Shown: positions 46,560-57,149 of the stretch, piece by piece
Position numbering within the stretch: the stretch's first letter is position 1
How the letters are laid out: every line of letters begins with the position of its first letter
Source: Hypholoma sublateritium FD-334 SS-4
Lineage: Eukaryota > Basidiomycota > Agaricomycetes > Agaricales > Strophariaceae
Reading direction: 5' to 3'
DNA length: 64,000 bases
NCBI GenBank assembly: GCA_000827495.1
Contig: KN817576.1
Coordinates: 3,358 to 67,357 of the forward strand
The notes under the pieces: model-generated
What the model was told of the DNA's origin: nothing
The model's input: only the letters and a program-made list of their open reading frames with translations
The model's database searches: none
Translations under genes and position numbers: made by a program

Positions 46560-47160
46560 ACTGTAAGTAATACCAAAATTGAAAATAGAGAAGATAAATC
46601 AAGCTGGAGTGGCAATACAGTAAATTTGACGCCGCGGAGCCCGGCATGCAAATGAGGTAAGGGCACGTGCGGCACACATCGTCCAGAACCTTGCCCGAAT
46701 CTCCACTTTTGTATCAAACTCCCATCTACTTTCAGCACCTTGGGGCCCGCCGTTCACACGCAGTCCAGAGTGGCCTGGTTATGTGCTTAACTTGGACGAT
46801 GCAACGTGCCTTTGGAAATACTCCATGTCCGGGTCGAATCCACGGGTCGACCACTCCGCAAAATAAGACTGCTTTAAGCCCAACTCCTTACGCAGTTCAG
46901 CACCTATAGAGAAAAATACTTACTCCCCTACCCGATTCCCAGGCAATGCGACATATTACCGCAGGATTCCACAAGGAAGATATGAAAGTCGCGTTGGCAC
47001 GAGGGTTACACGTTACACCGTTTAGTTCAGCTCGAGCACCTATGACGTTGGACGCGGCCACCCAAGGCTCCACTGACGATATTGATGCCTACGCACCCAC
47101 ATACTGACCAATATCTGCTCCTTCTATTTTCGACAGCTTCGCCCCGTCTCCTGATCGCTC
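46560..47160 (+). pseudogene. Decayed 5' half of tandem GGWV-family copy
   Basis: This stretch aligns with 49050-49570 of the intact gene downstream. Shared runs include CATGGGTCGACCACTCC (one base different here), ATGACGTTGGAC and CTGACGATAT. Stops and deletions break the frame. The charged middle of the intact gene (about 49600-49930) is missing altogether. The 3' half survives as the open frame at 47174. Confidence 0.75.
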
Positions 47161-47173
47161 GAAACTATTCCCC

Positions 47174-48038
47174 ATGTACGGAGGCTACCCTACCAACTCT
47201 CCAGGTACTCAGCTTACCTCGACTCATTACCTACAAGGGCCATACGATTCAAGCCACTACAACGCAAATCACGCGACTCCCGCTCATCATCATGGTCAAC
47301 GCCATACTGGACACACTGACAGCCACAGGTATCGCGTGTTTTCACAGGCCCCCCAGCAGCAGCAGCAGCAGCAGCAGCACCGTAACCATCACCACCAAAG
47401 CCGCGCCGCGCCGCCTTCATCGTGCCCCACAAATGCTCGTCAGCGCTCTTATTCCGTTGATGTAGGCGATCCACGGATGGCAAGACCGCACCAGACGGGA
47501 GCCTTTTCATTGTCATCGCCAATGCAAGTTAAGCGCAATACTGGGCGCGGTACCATGTACGACAGCACATTTCCCCAACAATATCCAAATTATATTCAGC
47601 AGTCGTATCCTGGCGCACACACGCCCTCCCAGTCGAGCAATTATCGTGTCATAGTCCAACCCCCGTCCACAACACGAAGCGGTGGGCAATCCACAGCGAG
47701 GGCGCCCACTGGCGTACCGGTAAGTGATGGCCGAGGTGGCTGGGTCATCGTCCCACGGAATGGTCAGAATGTGCAGGTTTGGGTGAGCTTATTTACATTG
47801 ATACGTATAAAACTTACTTACACGGGCCTTTGCTGGACGTTAGCCTTCCCAGAACGCTCATAATTATTCTGCGTATGGCAGTAGCGACGGTCGCGGACGC
47901 GAGAGCTCTCCCGGCTTCTGGAGAAGCCTTTTCGGGCAGAAGAGACGGAGTAACAGCGCTGCGCAATACGAACCAGGGCCCCACCATGGACATGGGTATC
48001 ATCGCCCGCGCAATATACACCGACGGAGCTCCAGATAA
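47174..48038 (+). CDS. Truncated paralog, GGWV-motif low-complexity protein
   Basis: Exons 47174-47782 and 47844-48038 join in frame to 267 aa. The product matches the C-terminal 45 percent or so of the protein at 48954: a His/Gln/Ser-rich region with eight consecutive Gln codons (CAG), then RQRSYSVD and PSQSSNYRVIVQPPSTTRS. Next come DGRGGWVIVPRNGQNVQVW, a phase-0 intron, and SPGFWRSLFGQKRRSNSA with a basic end RRSSR. The upstream half is decayed (46560-47160). Whether the remaining frame is expressed is unknown; the open frame and preserved intron suggest it could be. No known domain. Confidence 0.55.
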
Positions 48039-48199
48039 GCAGGGAAGTGCCCGAAGCGCCAATGTAGGATACTCAACCCGGAATAAGCTCCGATCTCAGA
48101 ACTTTTGGCTACGATGATTCAATTCTCAGAGAACGATACTACAACTGTCTACAATACGTCACTGGTAGTAATAAATAACTATCGGCTTGTGAGAGTACT

Positions 48200-48310
48200 A
48201 TATAATTACAAGTACGGTCACCCAAGGCCCTACTATATAGTACGATTACTCCAAGGGTAATTCATGCTTATACCTCGGGCCTCAATACTTATGTCAGATG
48301 TGGCTTCTTC
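48200..48310. repeat. Copy of the 5' flank of the 48954 gene
   Basis: TATAATTACAAGTACGG and the start ATGTCAGATGTGGCTTC repeat the 5' end near 48890-48970. The match stops soon after, so it is a duplication scar. Confidence 0.65.
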
Positions 48311-48953
48311 CAGATACATAGTCAATGTAAAAAAGGTAATTTACGTGTAATCTACCAAAATAAAATCAATGAAAATAGAAAAGTTGGGGCAGTAAAAACA
48401 GATCTAATGCCGCGGGGCCCGGTTCCGTTGAGGTCAGACGGCGATGCTGAATATACAGTTCACGGTGTTACACAAAAGCACGATAAGTATTGAAATGTTG
48501 CCGTCTCTATGTACCATCGGTAACGGTGTCGAAATTCCAGGGCTCTATAGACACAGTGTAAGGACCCTCAATATTTCAGTATTCAGTGCAAATTCAGTGA
48601 GCGACTTCGCATCGTGGCGGCGTATGGGAATTTTTGTGAGAATAATCGCACGCCATATACACAAGCTTGTTCACCGACAACCACAGACTCGGACACCACA
48701 CGTTCATGCTGAGCTACTCATGGTTGGGTCTGTATTCCCTTTCGTCGATAGAACCGGGTTAACTACATTCCCTTCGACAGAAGATGCAAGAGATGGCTCC
48801 AGTCATTCGCCAACTTTATTCGTCATCGACTCCTCTTGAAAGTATGCCTCGTCAACTCGAGTGGAATTATTAGCTTGTCGACGGTACTATAATTACAAGT
48901 ACGGACACCCAATGTCCTACTCGCTTTGAGTGCAACTCACGCTTACCTCCAAT

Positions 48954-50779
48954 ATGTCAGACGTAGCGTCGCTCACACCGAGTCTCGTCGAAGAACAGTG
49001 CGAAAAAGCACAGCGTTTACGCTCATGGGTCCAGGTTGTGTCGAAGCAGGCACGTGCGGAACGTCCAAATTCAGATTCTCCACTTCTGCATCGAACTCCT
49101 CCCATACCTAGACAGCTCATTACTCCCTCTACATCCACGTCCAGCACCATGAGTACCGTCGTGCACGCAGATTGGTCTAGGTATGAACCTAACTCGGACT
49201 ATGCAATGCATCGTGACTTTGGAAACACTCCGAGTTTCAATCAAATCCATGGGTCGACCACTCCACAAAATATGGCTGCTTCAGGCCCTATTCCGTATGC
49301 AATTCCACCTCTACAGAGGATAGTTCCTGCGCTTGCGCCCAATTCTCAAGCAGGGCGATATGCATACAGCGACATGATGCCCTACCAACCCATGCCACAG
49401 GGTCATTTTCAGAATCGCGTAGGTACGGGTGTTACGTTGCTCAGTTCAGTCCGACCACCAATGACGTTGGACACTGCCATCCCAGGTCCCATGCCAGCCC
49501 CACTGACGATATCGATGCCTACTCCACCTCCGCGTTCTCACCCAATATCTGCTCCTGGTTTCGGCTCTCAGGTCTATCCAAATTCTACAACACGTCCCTC
49601 CCCTGAAGACAGATCAATGCTTCAAGCTTCGACCCATTTTTTGCAAGACCAATCACCAGGCCCCGCCAACCGAGACCACCGCCATCACCACCACCGTTCT
49701 CGTCGGCCTCGTTCAGCTTCTCGCCCCCGCGCAATTCATAGGGAAGACGTAGACGCCTCTGGGTCGAAGTCACTCTCTGCGCGCGAAGGCAATCGCGGCA
49801 GAAGTGAGATAGACCGTATTCCCCTACCTCCAGATTATGTCACCGCATCCCGAGCGCATGAAGAATCATCATCAAGGACAAGACGACGTGATAGAGACAG
49901 GTCGGCCCCTCCTCCTGACCACTCACAAGCATTCCCCGTGTACGGAGTCAGCCATAGCAACTCTCGAGATGCTCAGGCTACCGTGCCTCCTTACCTACAG
50001 GCGCCGTATGGTTCGAGCCACTTTACCTCGAATCACGCGACTCCCGTTCATCATCATCGCCACCACCATAATGGTCATGGACACAACCGCAAGCATCGCG
50101 CGTCGTCGCAGCCGCCCCAGCAGCAGCAGCAGCCCCGCCATCACGGCCAAAGCTACGCCGCACCGCCCTCATCGCGCCCCACATACGCACGTCAGCGGTC
50201 CTATTCCGTCGACGCGAGCGATCCCCGGATAGCAAGGCCCCACCAAACCGGGACCTTTACAACGTCAGGCGACTACAATACTGGGCACGGTACCAGATAC
50301 GGCAACACCAATCTTCCACAGCCGTATCCGGGCGCACATGCACCCTCCCAGTCGAGCAATTATCGTATCATAGTTCAACCCCCGTCCACGACAAGAAGCA
50401 ATGGCCAGTCCACAGCGAGACCGCCCGTCGGCGTCCCGATAAGTGATGGCCGGGGTGGTTGGGTTACTGTCCCACGGGATGGACAAAATGTGCATGTTGT
50501 GGTAAGCTTCTTTACGTTTATGTGCACGAGACTTATTAACATGAACGTTAGCCTTCTCCTCGGGCACATAATTCTGCGTATTCCAGTACTGATAGTCGGG
50601 GACGGGAGAAGTCTCCCGGTTTTTGGGCAAGTCTTTTCGGACGAAAGAGGCGGAGTAACAGTGCTACACCGGGGACTGTACATTTTAAAACCCACCGGAA
50701 CCACGATTACGAAGCACAGTCTCACCTTGGCCATGGGATTCATCGCCCGCATAACATACGCCGACGGAGCTCCAGATAA
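48954..50779 (+). CDS. GGWV-motif low-complexity protein (intact copy)
   Basis: Exons 48954-50501 and 50552-50779 join in frame to about 591 aa, starting MSDVASLTPSLVEEQCEKAQ. An earlier ATG at 48930 is possible, but the duplicate scar at 48.3 kb supports 48954. The protein is largely disordered: Pro/Ser-rich, then a His/Arg-rich stretch near residue 250, an Arg/Asp-rich stretch and a Gln run. The C-terminal block is best conserved among copies: SNYRIIVQPPSTTRS, DGRGGWVTVPRDGQNVHVV, a phase-0 intron, then SPGFWASLFGRKRRSNSA and a basic tail ending RRRSSR. No known domain. A relative with the same motif and intron lies at 53723 on the other strand. The function is unknown. Confidence 0.7.
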
Positions 50780-51799
50780 AAAGAGAAGGGCTCCCAGGGA
50801 CCATTGTAGTATAACCTCGAATAAGCTTCGAATTCAGGACTCTTAGCCTGAGGTGTGAATGATTCAATTTTCAGACAGCGATAGCAGTATTACCCCTGCC
50901 TGAAATACGTAGCTAGTAGTAATTTCTTCTATTAGTTAGGTGGTAAATGTCTCGAATTATTGGCTTTCATTCGCACAGCTATTTCTTGACCATGTATTCC
51001 AATGGAAAAGACACGAATGACGCAGGATTTTTACCTAGATAACTGATGGTCAGCTGAAAATAGTCTGCGCCCACTTACTCTCATTGGAGAAAACGATAGT
51101 GAATGCTGAGGCCGTGGCTCACCACATGTTCGTAGTCGTTTTCTCGAAATCCCAAATCTCACAGACTTGACAGTCCGGCGCCCACAGAACATTGTCAGCC
51201 GTGTAAATTCGTTGGAATGCGATCCAAGATCCAGAACGTATGGAATATATATGACGAGAAATCGATTGCTTGTAGTACTAAAGCGGACATTATGAATAGT
51301 CAAGTCGGGGGCCACGGCGACTACGACCAACTTCGACGCATTGATCCTCAAATAAGCCTATGCCGAGCTGCTAGTTTCATTTCTTTCTTGAATGCGTGAT
51401 ATCCTCGACGCAGAGGAGCATAAACAAACATCCACCACAAATAATCAACTCCGAGGATGTTCATATATGAGCGAGAATAGTAATACGTCTGACTACGGTC
51501 TACCCCCTAAATTAAATCAACGTCCGCGATGCCCACGAGGCTGAGCTTACTGTCATATACCCCCTTGCTGCGTATGAGTCCAACGTCGTGGTTAGTCCAT
51601 TCAAGGCAAGATATTTATTATAAGCACTGAAGCAGTCAATTTACTAACAACTGCTGGACCATGTGCGACATAATCGGGTGAGTGTTCGCCCACCGTGGAC
51701 GCCCACAAAGCAGGAATTCATATACTAGTAAGTTGCAGAGCAATCCGAATTGCAAACATCTGGATAATTGGATCAACGACTCCCCTGTGCCTCGTAATT
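50780..51799. other. Intergenic, no gene seen
   Basis: The first part matches the 3' flank of the 47174 copy (TGATTCAATTTTCAGA at 50858, compare 48114). The rest holds short frames only. Confidence 0.5.
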
Positions 51800-52492
51800 A
51801 TGGCCTCGTCTTCAACATCTTTACCGACTTCGAAGGCGCCGACACCAGCCTCACGCGCCGCTGCACGTGCTCGGATGCGTGCGCGCGCCTCCGCCGCTCG
51901 GGCGAACGGCGGAAACGACCGACTGAACAGTGGGGAGTCTCCAATAAAAATAGATGACACCCGCTCGCTGCCCACAATTCTTCCCCAGCAACACAGACCA
52001 CATTATGTTCAAAATCCTTCCCGAAACACGTTGTCCATCTCGTGTGGCGAAGCTAGCTGGACAGCCACCTCCCCGCCAAATACAGCGTCGCCTAGCATAC
52101 CAAATACTCGTCCCAAACTCAGTGCAATGACTGCGCTCCCAAGCCCTATACTTCGAGAAGCTGATTACCTCCTAGCCGAAGAAAAAGACCCGGGTCACGA
52201 TATTCGAGTTACCCGCTTAATGGAAGAGACACAAGGTCATACCTCCGCACCACTCATTCACGTGCGACCAACGGTCAAATTATACCAACATGAAGGCGAA
52301 GAGGCACTTCGGGATAAACAGGAAGATGTCGGCAGCGCAGGCGAATCCGTGGATACGAGCCCTGAATCCGATTGCGATGCACCCTACATCCCAGGCCGTG
52401 GCGCAGAAAATACCCGTCGCTGTTTGACATGGCTCCGGAATGTCGGGACGGACGAGGATAGTCTGACGCCTGAAAGAGAGCGGTCAAGTTAG
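51800..52492 (+). CDS. Hypothetical low-complexity protein
   Basis: A 230-codon frame starts MASSSTSLPTSKAPTPASRA, followed by an Ala/Arg-rich stretch (ARARMRARASAARANGG), Pro/Ser-rich sequence and an acidic C-terminal part. The frame extends 35 codons upstream to 51695, but that extension looks intergenic. No known domain, signal or helix pair. The neighbours on both sides are disordered GGWV-family proteins, but it lacks their motif. Confidence 0.45.
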   Translation: MASSSTSLPTSKAPTPASRAAARARMRARASAARANGGNDRLNSGESPIKIDDTRSLPTILPQQHRPHYVQNPSRNTLSISCGEASWTATSPPNTASPSIPNTRPKLSAMTALPSPILREADYLLAEEKDPGHDIRVTRLMEETQGHTSAPLIHVRPTVKLYQHEGEEALRDKQEDVGSAGESVDTSPESDCDAPYIPGRGAENTRRCLTWLRNVGTDEDSLTPERERSS

Positions 52493-52796
52493 ATAGCCGG
52501 TACGGCACACGTATTGTAAGTTTTGTGGGCGGCTCCAGCCCGGCGACCTGGACCGGAAGAGATGAAGTATGATAGTCGTACAACGTTTTTGAGCTGCGGA
52601 ACCTCGGTTGATGGTGTTATCGACCCACAAATGAGTATACATACCCACAGTACCTTATACACAGAAGTTTCGTGAATACTAGGTCTATTCTCTATTCAAT
52701 AAAATTACGCGCAAAATTAAACGGGGATAGTTTCTCACATACATAGATGTACATAGAAGTATAGGGAAGTTTGAGTGTATGACATTTGAGTATCCT

Positions 52797-53723
52797 TCAA
52801 TACTTTCGCCTCATGATACCCCATTTAGAGGGAGACAGAAGCCGCCCAAGCAAGGTATTCTTCGAAGGATTCTGAGGTGGCAAATGCATTAATATCACCC
52901 GCCTTGAATGGGCGAATGCTTTACTTACGACGACACGGAGGCTTTGGCCAGCGGCGGGGACGACGACGTACCCCCCAACACCTCCATTGATGGGCACTAC
53001 AGTCGGGTAGTCCCGTGATGTTTGAATAACAGTCGGTCTAGTGGATGATGCGTGGACGGTCCTGTAATTATTGTAATTACGCCGCCGAGAGGGAGAGTAC
53101 GATCTTGATCTTGATCTGGATGAATATGATTGTGAGGAATAAGAACCTCGGGAAGATGCTCTAGATCGTGACCTGTTTGAATGAGGAAGCCGAATGTGTG
53201 ATGATGGGTATCTGCCTTGCCTAGAACGCGAATAAGAGCGGCGAGATGAGGGGTACTCGTAGGTATCTATTGCTGGTTGATCGTATCGAACACGACCGTC
53301 GTGTGATCGAAAATTCGGGAGATAGCCTTGATTGAGGGAAGTATGTCGCGATCCGAAAGGCGGAAGCATGCTGTCCACACCAGCGAAGTTATGGAAGGAC
53401 GAGGGAGTAGGGATCTGACCAGAGTTGTAGACGTCGGGATAGAATCTTTCGTTGCTGCGACTTCGATAGGATCCGTTCAAGGGTCTCCGTGTTGGCGATC
53501 TTCCTCGACGGTGAGACCGATGTTCGCGTCCGTAGGCCGAGTCGTCGTAGTCGTCATAGCCGTCATAAGGCAATCCAGTATCGAAAGGGCCTCCGACCCC
53601 GAAATTAGAAGGAACAAAGCCATTTTGAGAAGGGTAGCGTTGTGAGCCGCTCCACTGAGAGAGACGGTCTGGGATGGTGCGAAACTGGTTCAATCCTTCT
53701 GGAGAGTAGTCGTATTCGGTCAT
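52797..53723 (-). CDS. RS-rich relative of the GGWV-motif family
   Basis: Exons 53723-52929 and 52871-52797 join in frame to 289 aa, starting MTEYDYSPEGLNQFRTI. The middle is rich in Ser, Arg and Tyr (SYSRSRQGRYPSSH, SRSRSRSYSPSRRRNYN). The end of exon 1 reads NGGVGGYVVVPAAGQSLRVV, matching GGW-V-x-V-P-x-x-G-Q in the two genes at 47-51 kb. A 57-base phase-0 intron (52928-52872) follows at the same point, then a short basic tail (LLGRLLSPSKWGIMRRKY). The RS content suggests RNA-related or phosphorylation-regulated disorder, but this is inference. Confidence 0.65.
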   Translation of the reverse strand: MTEYDYSPEGLNQFRTIPDRLSQWSGSQRYPSQNGFVPSNFGVGGPFDTGLPYDGYDDYDDSAYGREHRSHRRGRSPTRRPLNGSYRSRSNERFYPDVYNSGQIPTPSSFHNFAGVDSMLPPFGSRHTSLNQGYLPNFRSHDGRVRYDQPAIDTYEYPSSRRSYSRSRQGRYPSSHIRLPHSNRSRSRASSRGSYSSQSYSSRSRSRSYSPSRRRNYNNYRTVHASSTRPTVIQTSRDYPTVVPINGGVGGYVVVPAAGQSLRVVVSKAFAHSRRVILMHLPPQNPSKNTLLGRLLSPSKWGIMRRKY

Positions 53724-54196
53724 GGTGGGTAGTGGAATCCGTGCGAAGGGTAGAAGGTTTCATGAAGACCATATATTCGTGCGTCGTGTATACGACGTGC
53801 AGCATATGTACCACACCCCAGAGGCGTGTATGCCACGCATTCAGATTGCCGTGTGACGCGTTAGGAAGGGAGACTCTTTACATCTCGTAGAAGTTCAAGA
53901 GAATTCCAGCCATCGGCATCCAGATTGCATTCGAGGTGAGTTAGATTTGAGCTAGAGAACGTTGCATCTGGGAGTCCGCCGCTTGGACTCAGAGAAGAAG
54001 CGGCGCAAATAGTCTGGATACCGGAACATGCCGATCTGTTTCCCAACTTTCAACTCAGCGCCTAGGTCGTTCAACTCATCCTTCTTCATCAACGTCCATC
54101 TACAAGCCTCCTACCTCAAACATACATTATTCAGAACTAATAGCAGTGCACATTAAATTTATATATTACATCCTCATAATCTTAATCTCGGAAGCC
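53724..54196. other. Divergent promoter region
   Basis: Lies between the RS-rich gene (minus) and the copper radical oxidase (plus). No gene seen. Confidence 0.4.
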
Positions 54197-56727
54197 ATGA
54201 AGAAGAACTTGTATGTCATGGCGCTCCTTTCTCCAATATCCATTGCCAAGTCTCTACCGGTCACCACGCCCGCCCAACCAACTGATAACGGCAGTCCTGG
54301 CCAATTTGAAAGTATTCCTGATTCAATTGTCAGCTCTCAGCAGGTATTTCATCTCTATGGTTTGACTCTCGGTATCTTATTTGAAGGACCGCAGGTGTTT
54401 CTTGGTCGCGTTGATAAAATCTATATCCTCGATAAAGTTCAGAATAACCCAGCTCAAATTAGTGGACATCCCGCATGGGCATCTGGTATGTAACATCTAA
54501 TTATGCGAGATCACCTAGTGCCTCAGCCATTCGTCACAGAGTACCGCATAGGAGATAATAGTCAACGGCCAATGGATGTTATGACGAACTCGTTTTGCGC
54601 AGTATGAAGCTTTTTCCTGACTCATAAACGCCTAACGAGTTTAATCAAGGGCGGGAACGTCTTGGGAAACGGAACGTGGCTCAGCGTTGGCGGGAACCAA
54701 GCCATCACGACAGGCGGTACGCCAGCAGAGTCACAAGACGGCAGTTCTGGACCATACTATGATGCTGACGGGAGACATTCGTACGTGTCTGTTCCTTGTA
54801 CAACTCCGTTTTTTCTCATCCACTTACAGCATTCGGTAAATTCAGCAAATTCAGTAAAAAAAAATTGCTGACCATCTCCGAAGCATGTTGACCCCATGTG
54901 CCGGGGACGACTGCCAGTGGTCTATTTCCCCATCCTCGATCGATCAACGCTGGTATCCCACCGTGTAAGTGGAATGTATTCTACCATGATATCTCATTTA
55001 CTTCATTTCGATCCCTATCGCTCACACAGAGAAACGCTCGAGGACGGGAGTGTCATCATCGTACGTGAAATTGACTACTTCATTCTCAACACCATCCTCA
55101 TGTTCCTTTAGCTTGGTGGATGTCGCAATGGAGGATATGTGAACCACGCGAGCCAGAGCAACCCAACATACGAATTCTTCCCCCCGGCAGGACCTCCCGT
55201 TACATCTAACATTCTACAAACTACACTCCCTGCAAATCTGTATCCCCTAACGTGGCTTCTTCCCTCAGGAAAACTGCTGGTTCAGGCGATGTGGTCCACC
55301 GTCCTGTTAGATAGAAATACCCATGTCGAAACACCATTGGACGATATGCCAAACGCAGTGCGAACATACCCCGCCAGTGCTGGCACTGTCATGATGCCCC
55401 TTACGCCTTCCAACAATTGGACTGCGACGATCATGTTCTGTGGCGGGTCCAATGTGGCGACGGATCAGTAAGCACCCTGGTACTATCAAACAAGGACGCT
55501 GTAAATTTCTAATATGCTTTGCAGGTGGACTGATCCAAATTTTGTCGTTATTTCGCACCCGGCGTCGGATTCTTGTGTCAAAATCACGCCAGATGTTTCG
55601 AAGTCGTACGTAGCTGACGACCCTCTGCCCGTCCAGCGCAGCATGGTCAACTGCATACTGCTTCCTGACGGAAAGGTGCTTTGTATCAACGGTGCTCGAT
55701 TGGGTACGTTATCTATAACCCTTTTTCTTTCTCTCCCTCTTCATGGCCTACAGGAACGGCGGGATACGGAACTAACTCCTGGTCTATCGGACAATCTTAT
55801 GCGGATGACCCAGTGCTGACTCCGGTCATGTACGACCCCGATGCTCCTGCTGGCAAGCGTTGGTCAAGCGATGGTTTCTCTGCGAGCACCATTCCGCGCA
55901 TGTATCATTCGACAGCGATTTTACTCCCTGACGGTCAGTTTCAATCACGAATAGTTTCAATCACGAATACTTCCGGATGATAACTCTTTACATGATTTTT
56001 CTTGCAACCAGGCTCGGTGTTTGTTTCTGGGTCGAATCCTAATGCAGACTACACTGTCGGACCGAATGTCAGATACCCCACGGAATACCGCACAGAGAAG
56101 TTCTTCCCCCCGTACTTTAACCGGCGGCGTCCCCAGCCACAGGGCCTCCCAGAAAGACTGTCTTATGGCGGTCCCCCTTTTGATATTATGCTAGACACGG
56201 ACGACCTCTTTGGCGACGTCAGGAACATCGAGAACGCCACCGTTGTCATCTTGCGACCAGGCTACGCGACACACTCTATGGTACAATCTCATGGCATTGA
56301 TAAGTTGTGAAGCTCACCCATCAATATTCAGAGCATGGGCCAACGTATGGTTGTCCTACAATCCTCTTACACGGGCTACGGAAATAACACCGCCGTCCTG
56401 CATGTCTCGCAGATGCCACCGAACGCAGCTGTTATGGTCCCAGGCCCGGCCCTTGTTTTTGTGGTTGTACAGGGTATACCCTCTATCGGCGCCGAGGTGA
56501 TGATTGGCTCTGGAGCAATCGAGCTGCAGGCTATGCTTCCTGTGGGCGCGATTCCTGTGTCGTCTATTGTGCAGAACGACACGTCTGTGGTCATGGCGCC
56601 GGACGCCCCATCTTCGAGCGACGGGTCAAGTGCAAAGAGTGCGGCCTATCCTTGTGTCTCGGACTTTGGCGATCAATGGCTGTCTATCATCTTGGTCCTG
56701 CTGGCAACTTGGGCTGTACATGTCTAA
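54197..56727 (+). CDS. Glyoxal-oxidase-type copper radical oxidase (AA5_1-like)
   Basis: The multi-exon secreted enzyme starts MKKNLYVMALLSPISIAKSL. Exon 1 ends at 54343 and exon 2 starts at 54395. Markers in order: VFLGRVDKIYILDK; VMTNSFCAGGNVLGNG, with the Cys (about residue 99) that forms the Tyr-Cys cofactor; WLSVGGNQA; TVETLEDGSVII; TYPASAGTVMMPLTPSNNW; IPRMYHSTAILLPDGSVF, with the axial Tyr and a copper His; and YATHSMSMGQRMV with the second His. Relatives oxidise small aldehydes such as glyoxal to acids and make H2O2, feeding lignin-degrading peroxidases. The C-terminus is Ser-rich and ends in WLSIILVLLATWAVHV, which suggests a GPI or membrane anchor. No break seen; some joints approximate. 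Confidence 0.9.
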
Positions 56728-57149
56728 AGCACAATAACCAGGGCTCTCTGCTGGCGGTTTTTCTCCTTCTATCCGCACACAGACCTGACTGTGAGAGGCC
56801 CTTGTATTACACCTATCAACATGACTACTATGTATACAGCGCTTTCCTAATGATTCAGGAACTCCAGTCCAGGGTTCAAAATGAAGTCTTGAGATCTTGT
56901 GCGGTGAAAACTCGTACTCACAACCTTCGCTGTGTAAGTGATAGAGCATGCTATTCATTGTCTGAACTGTGATGGTTTGCGGGTATGACTCTTCTGCATG
57001 GTCCAGGAATAGACTTCAAGTACTTCCATCTTTCCGAGCTCTTCCGAGCTTGACGTGACGCTGGCCTGCGATGATCTAAATACCATGACTCTTACGCTCC
57101 CACGAGCACCTCTTTCTTCCCGTTTGCCTCACTCCGCTAAGCGCATAGC
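56728..57149. other. Intergenic, no gene seen
   Basis: Short frames only; contains the promoter of the DUF4238 gene. Confidence 0.5.

Noticed and set aside
46820..46850. GGGTCGAATCC resembling a tRNA T-arm
   Set aside because: No acceptor stem, D-arm or anticodon arm fits. The bases lie in a duplicated coding relic.
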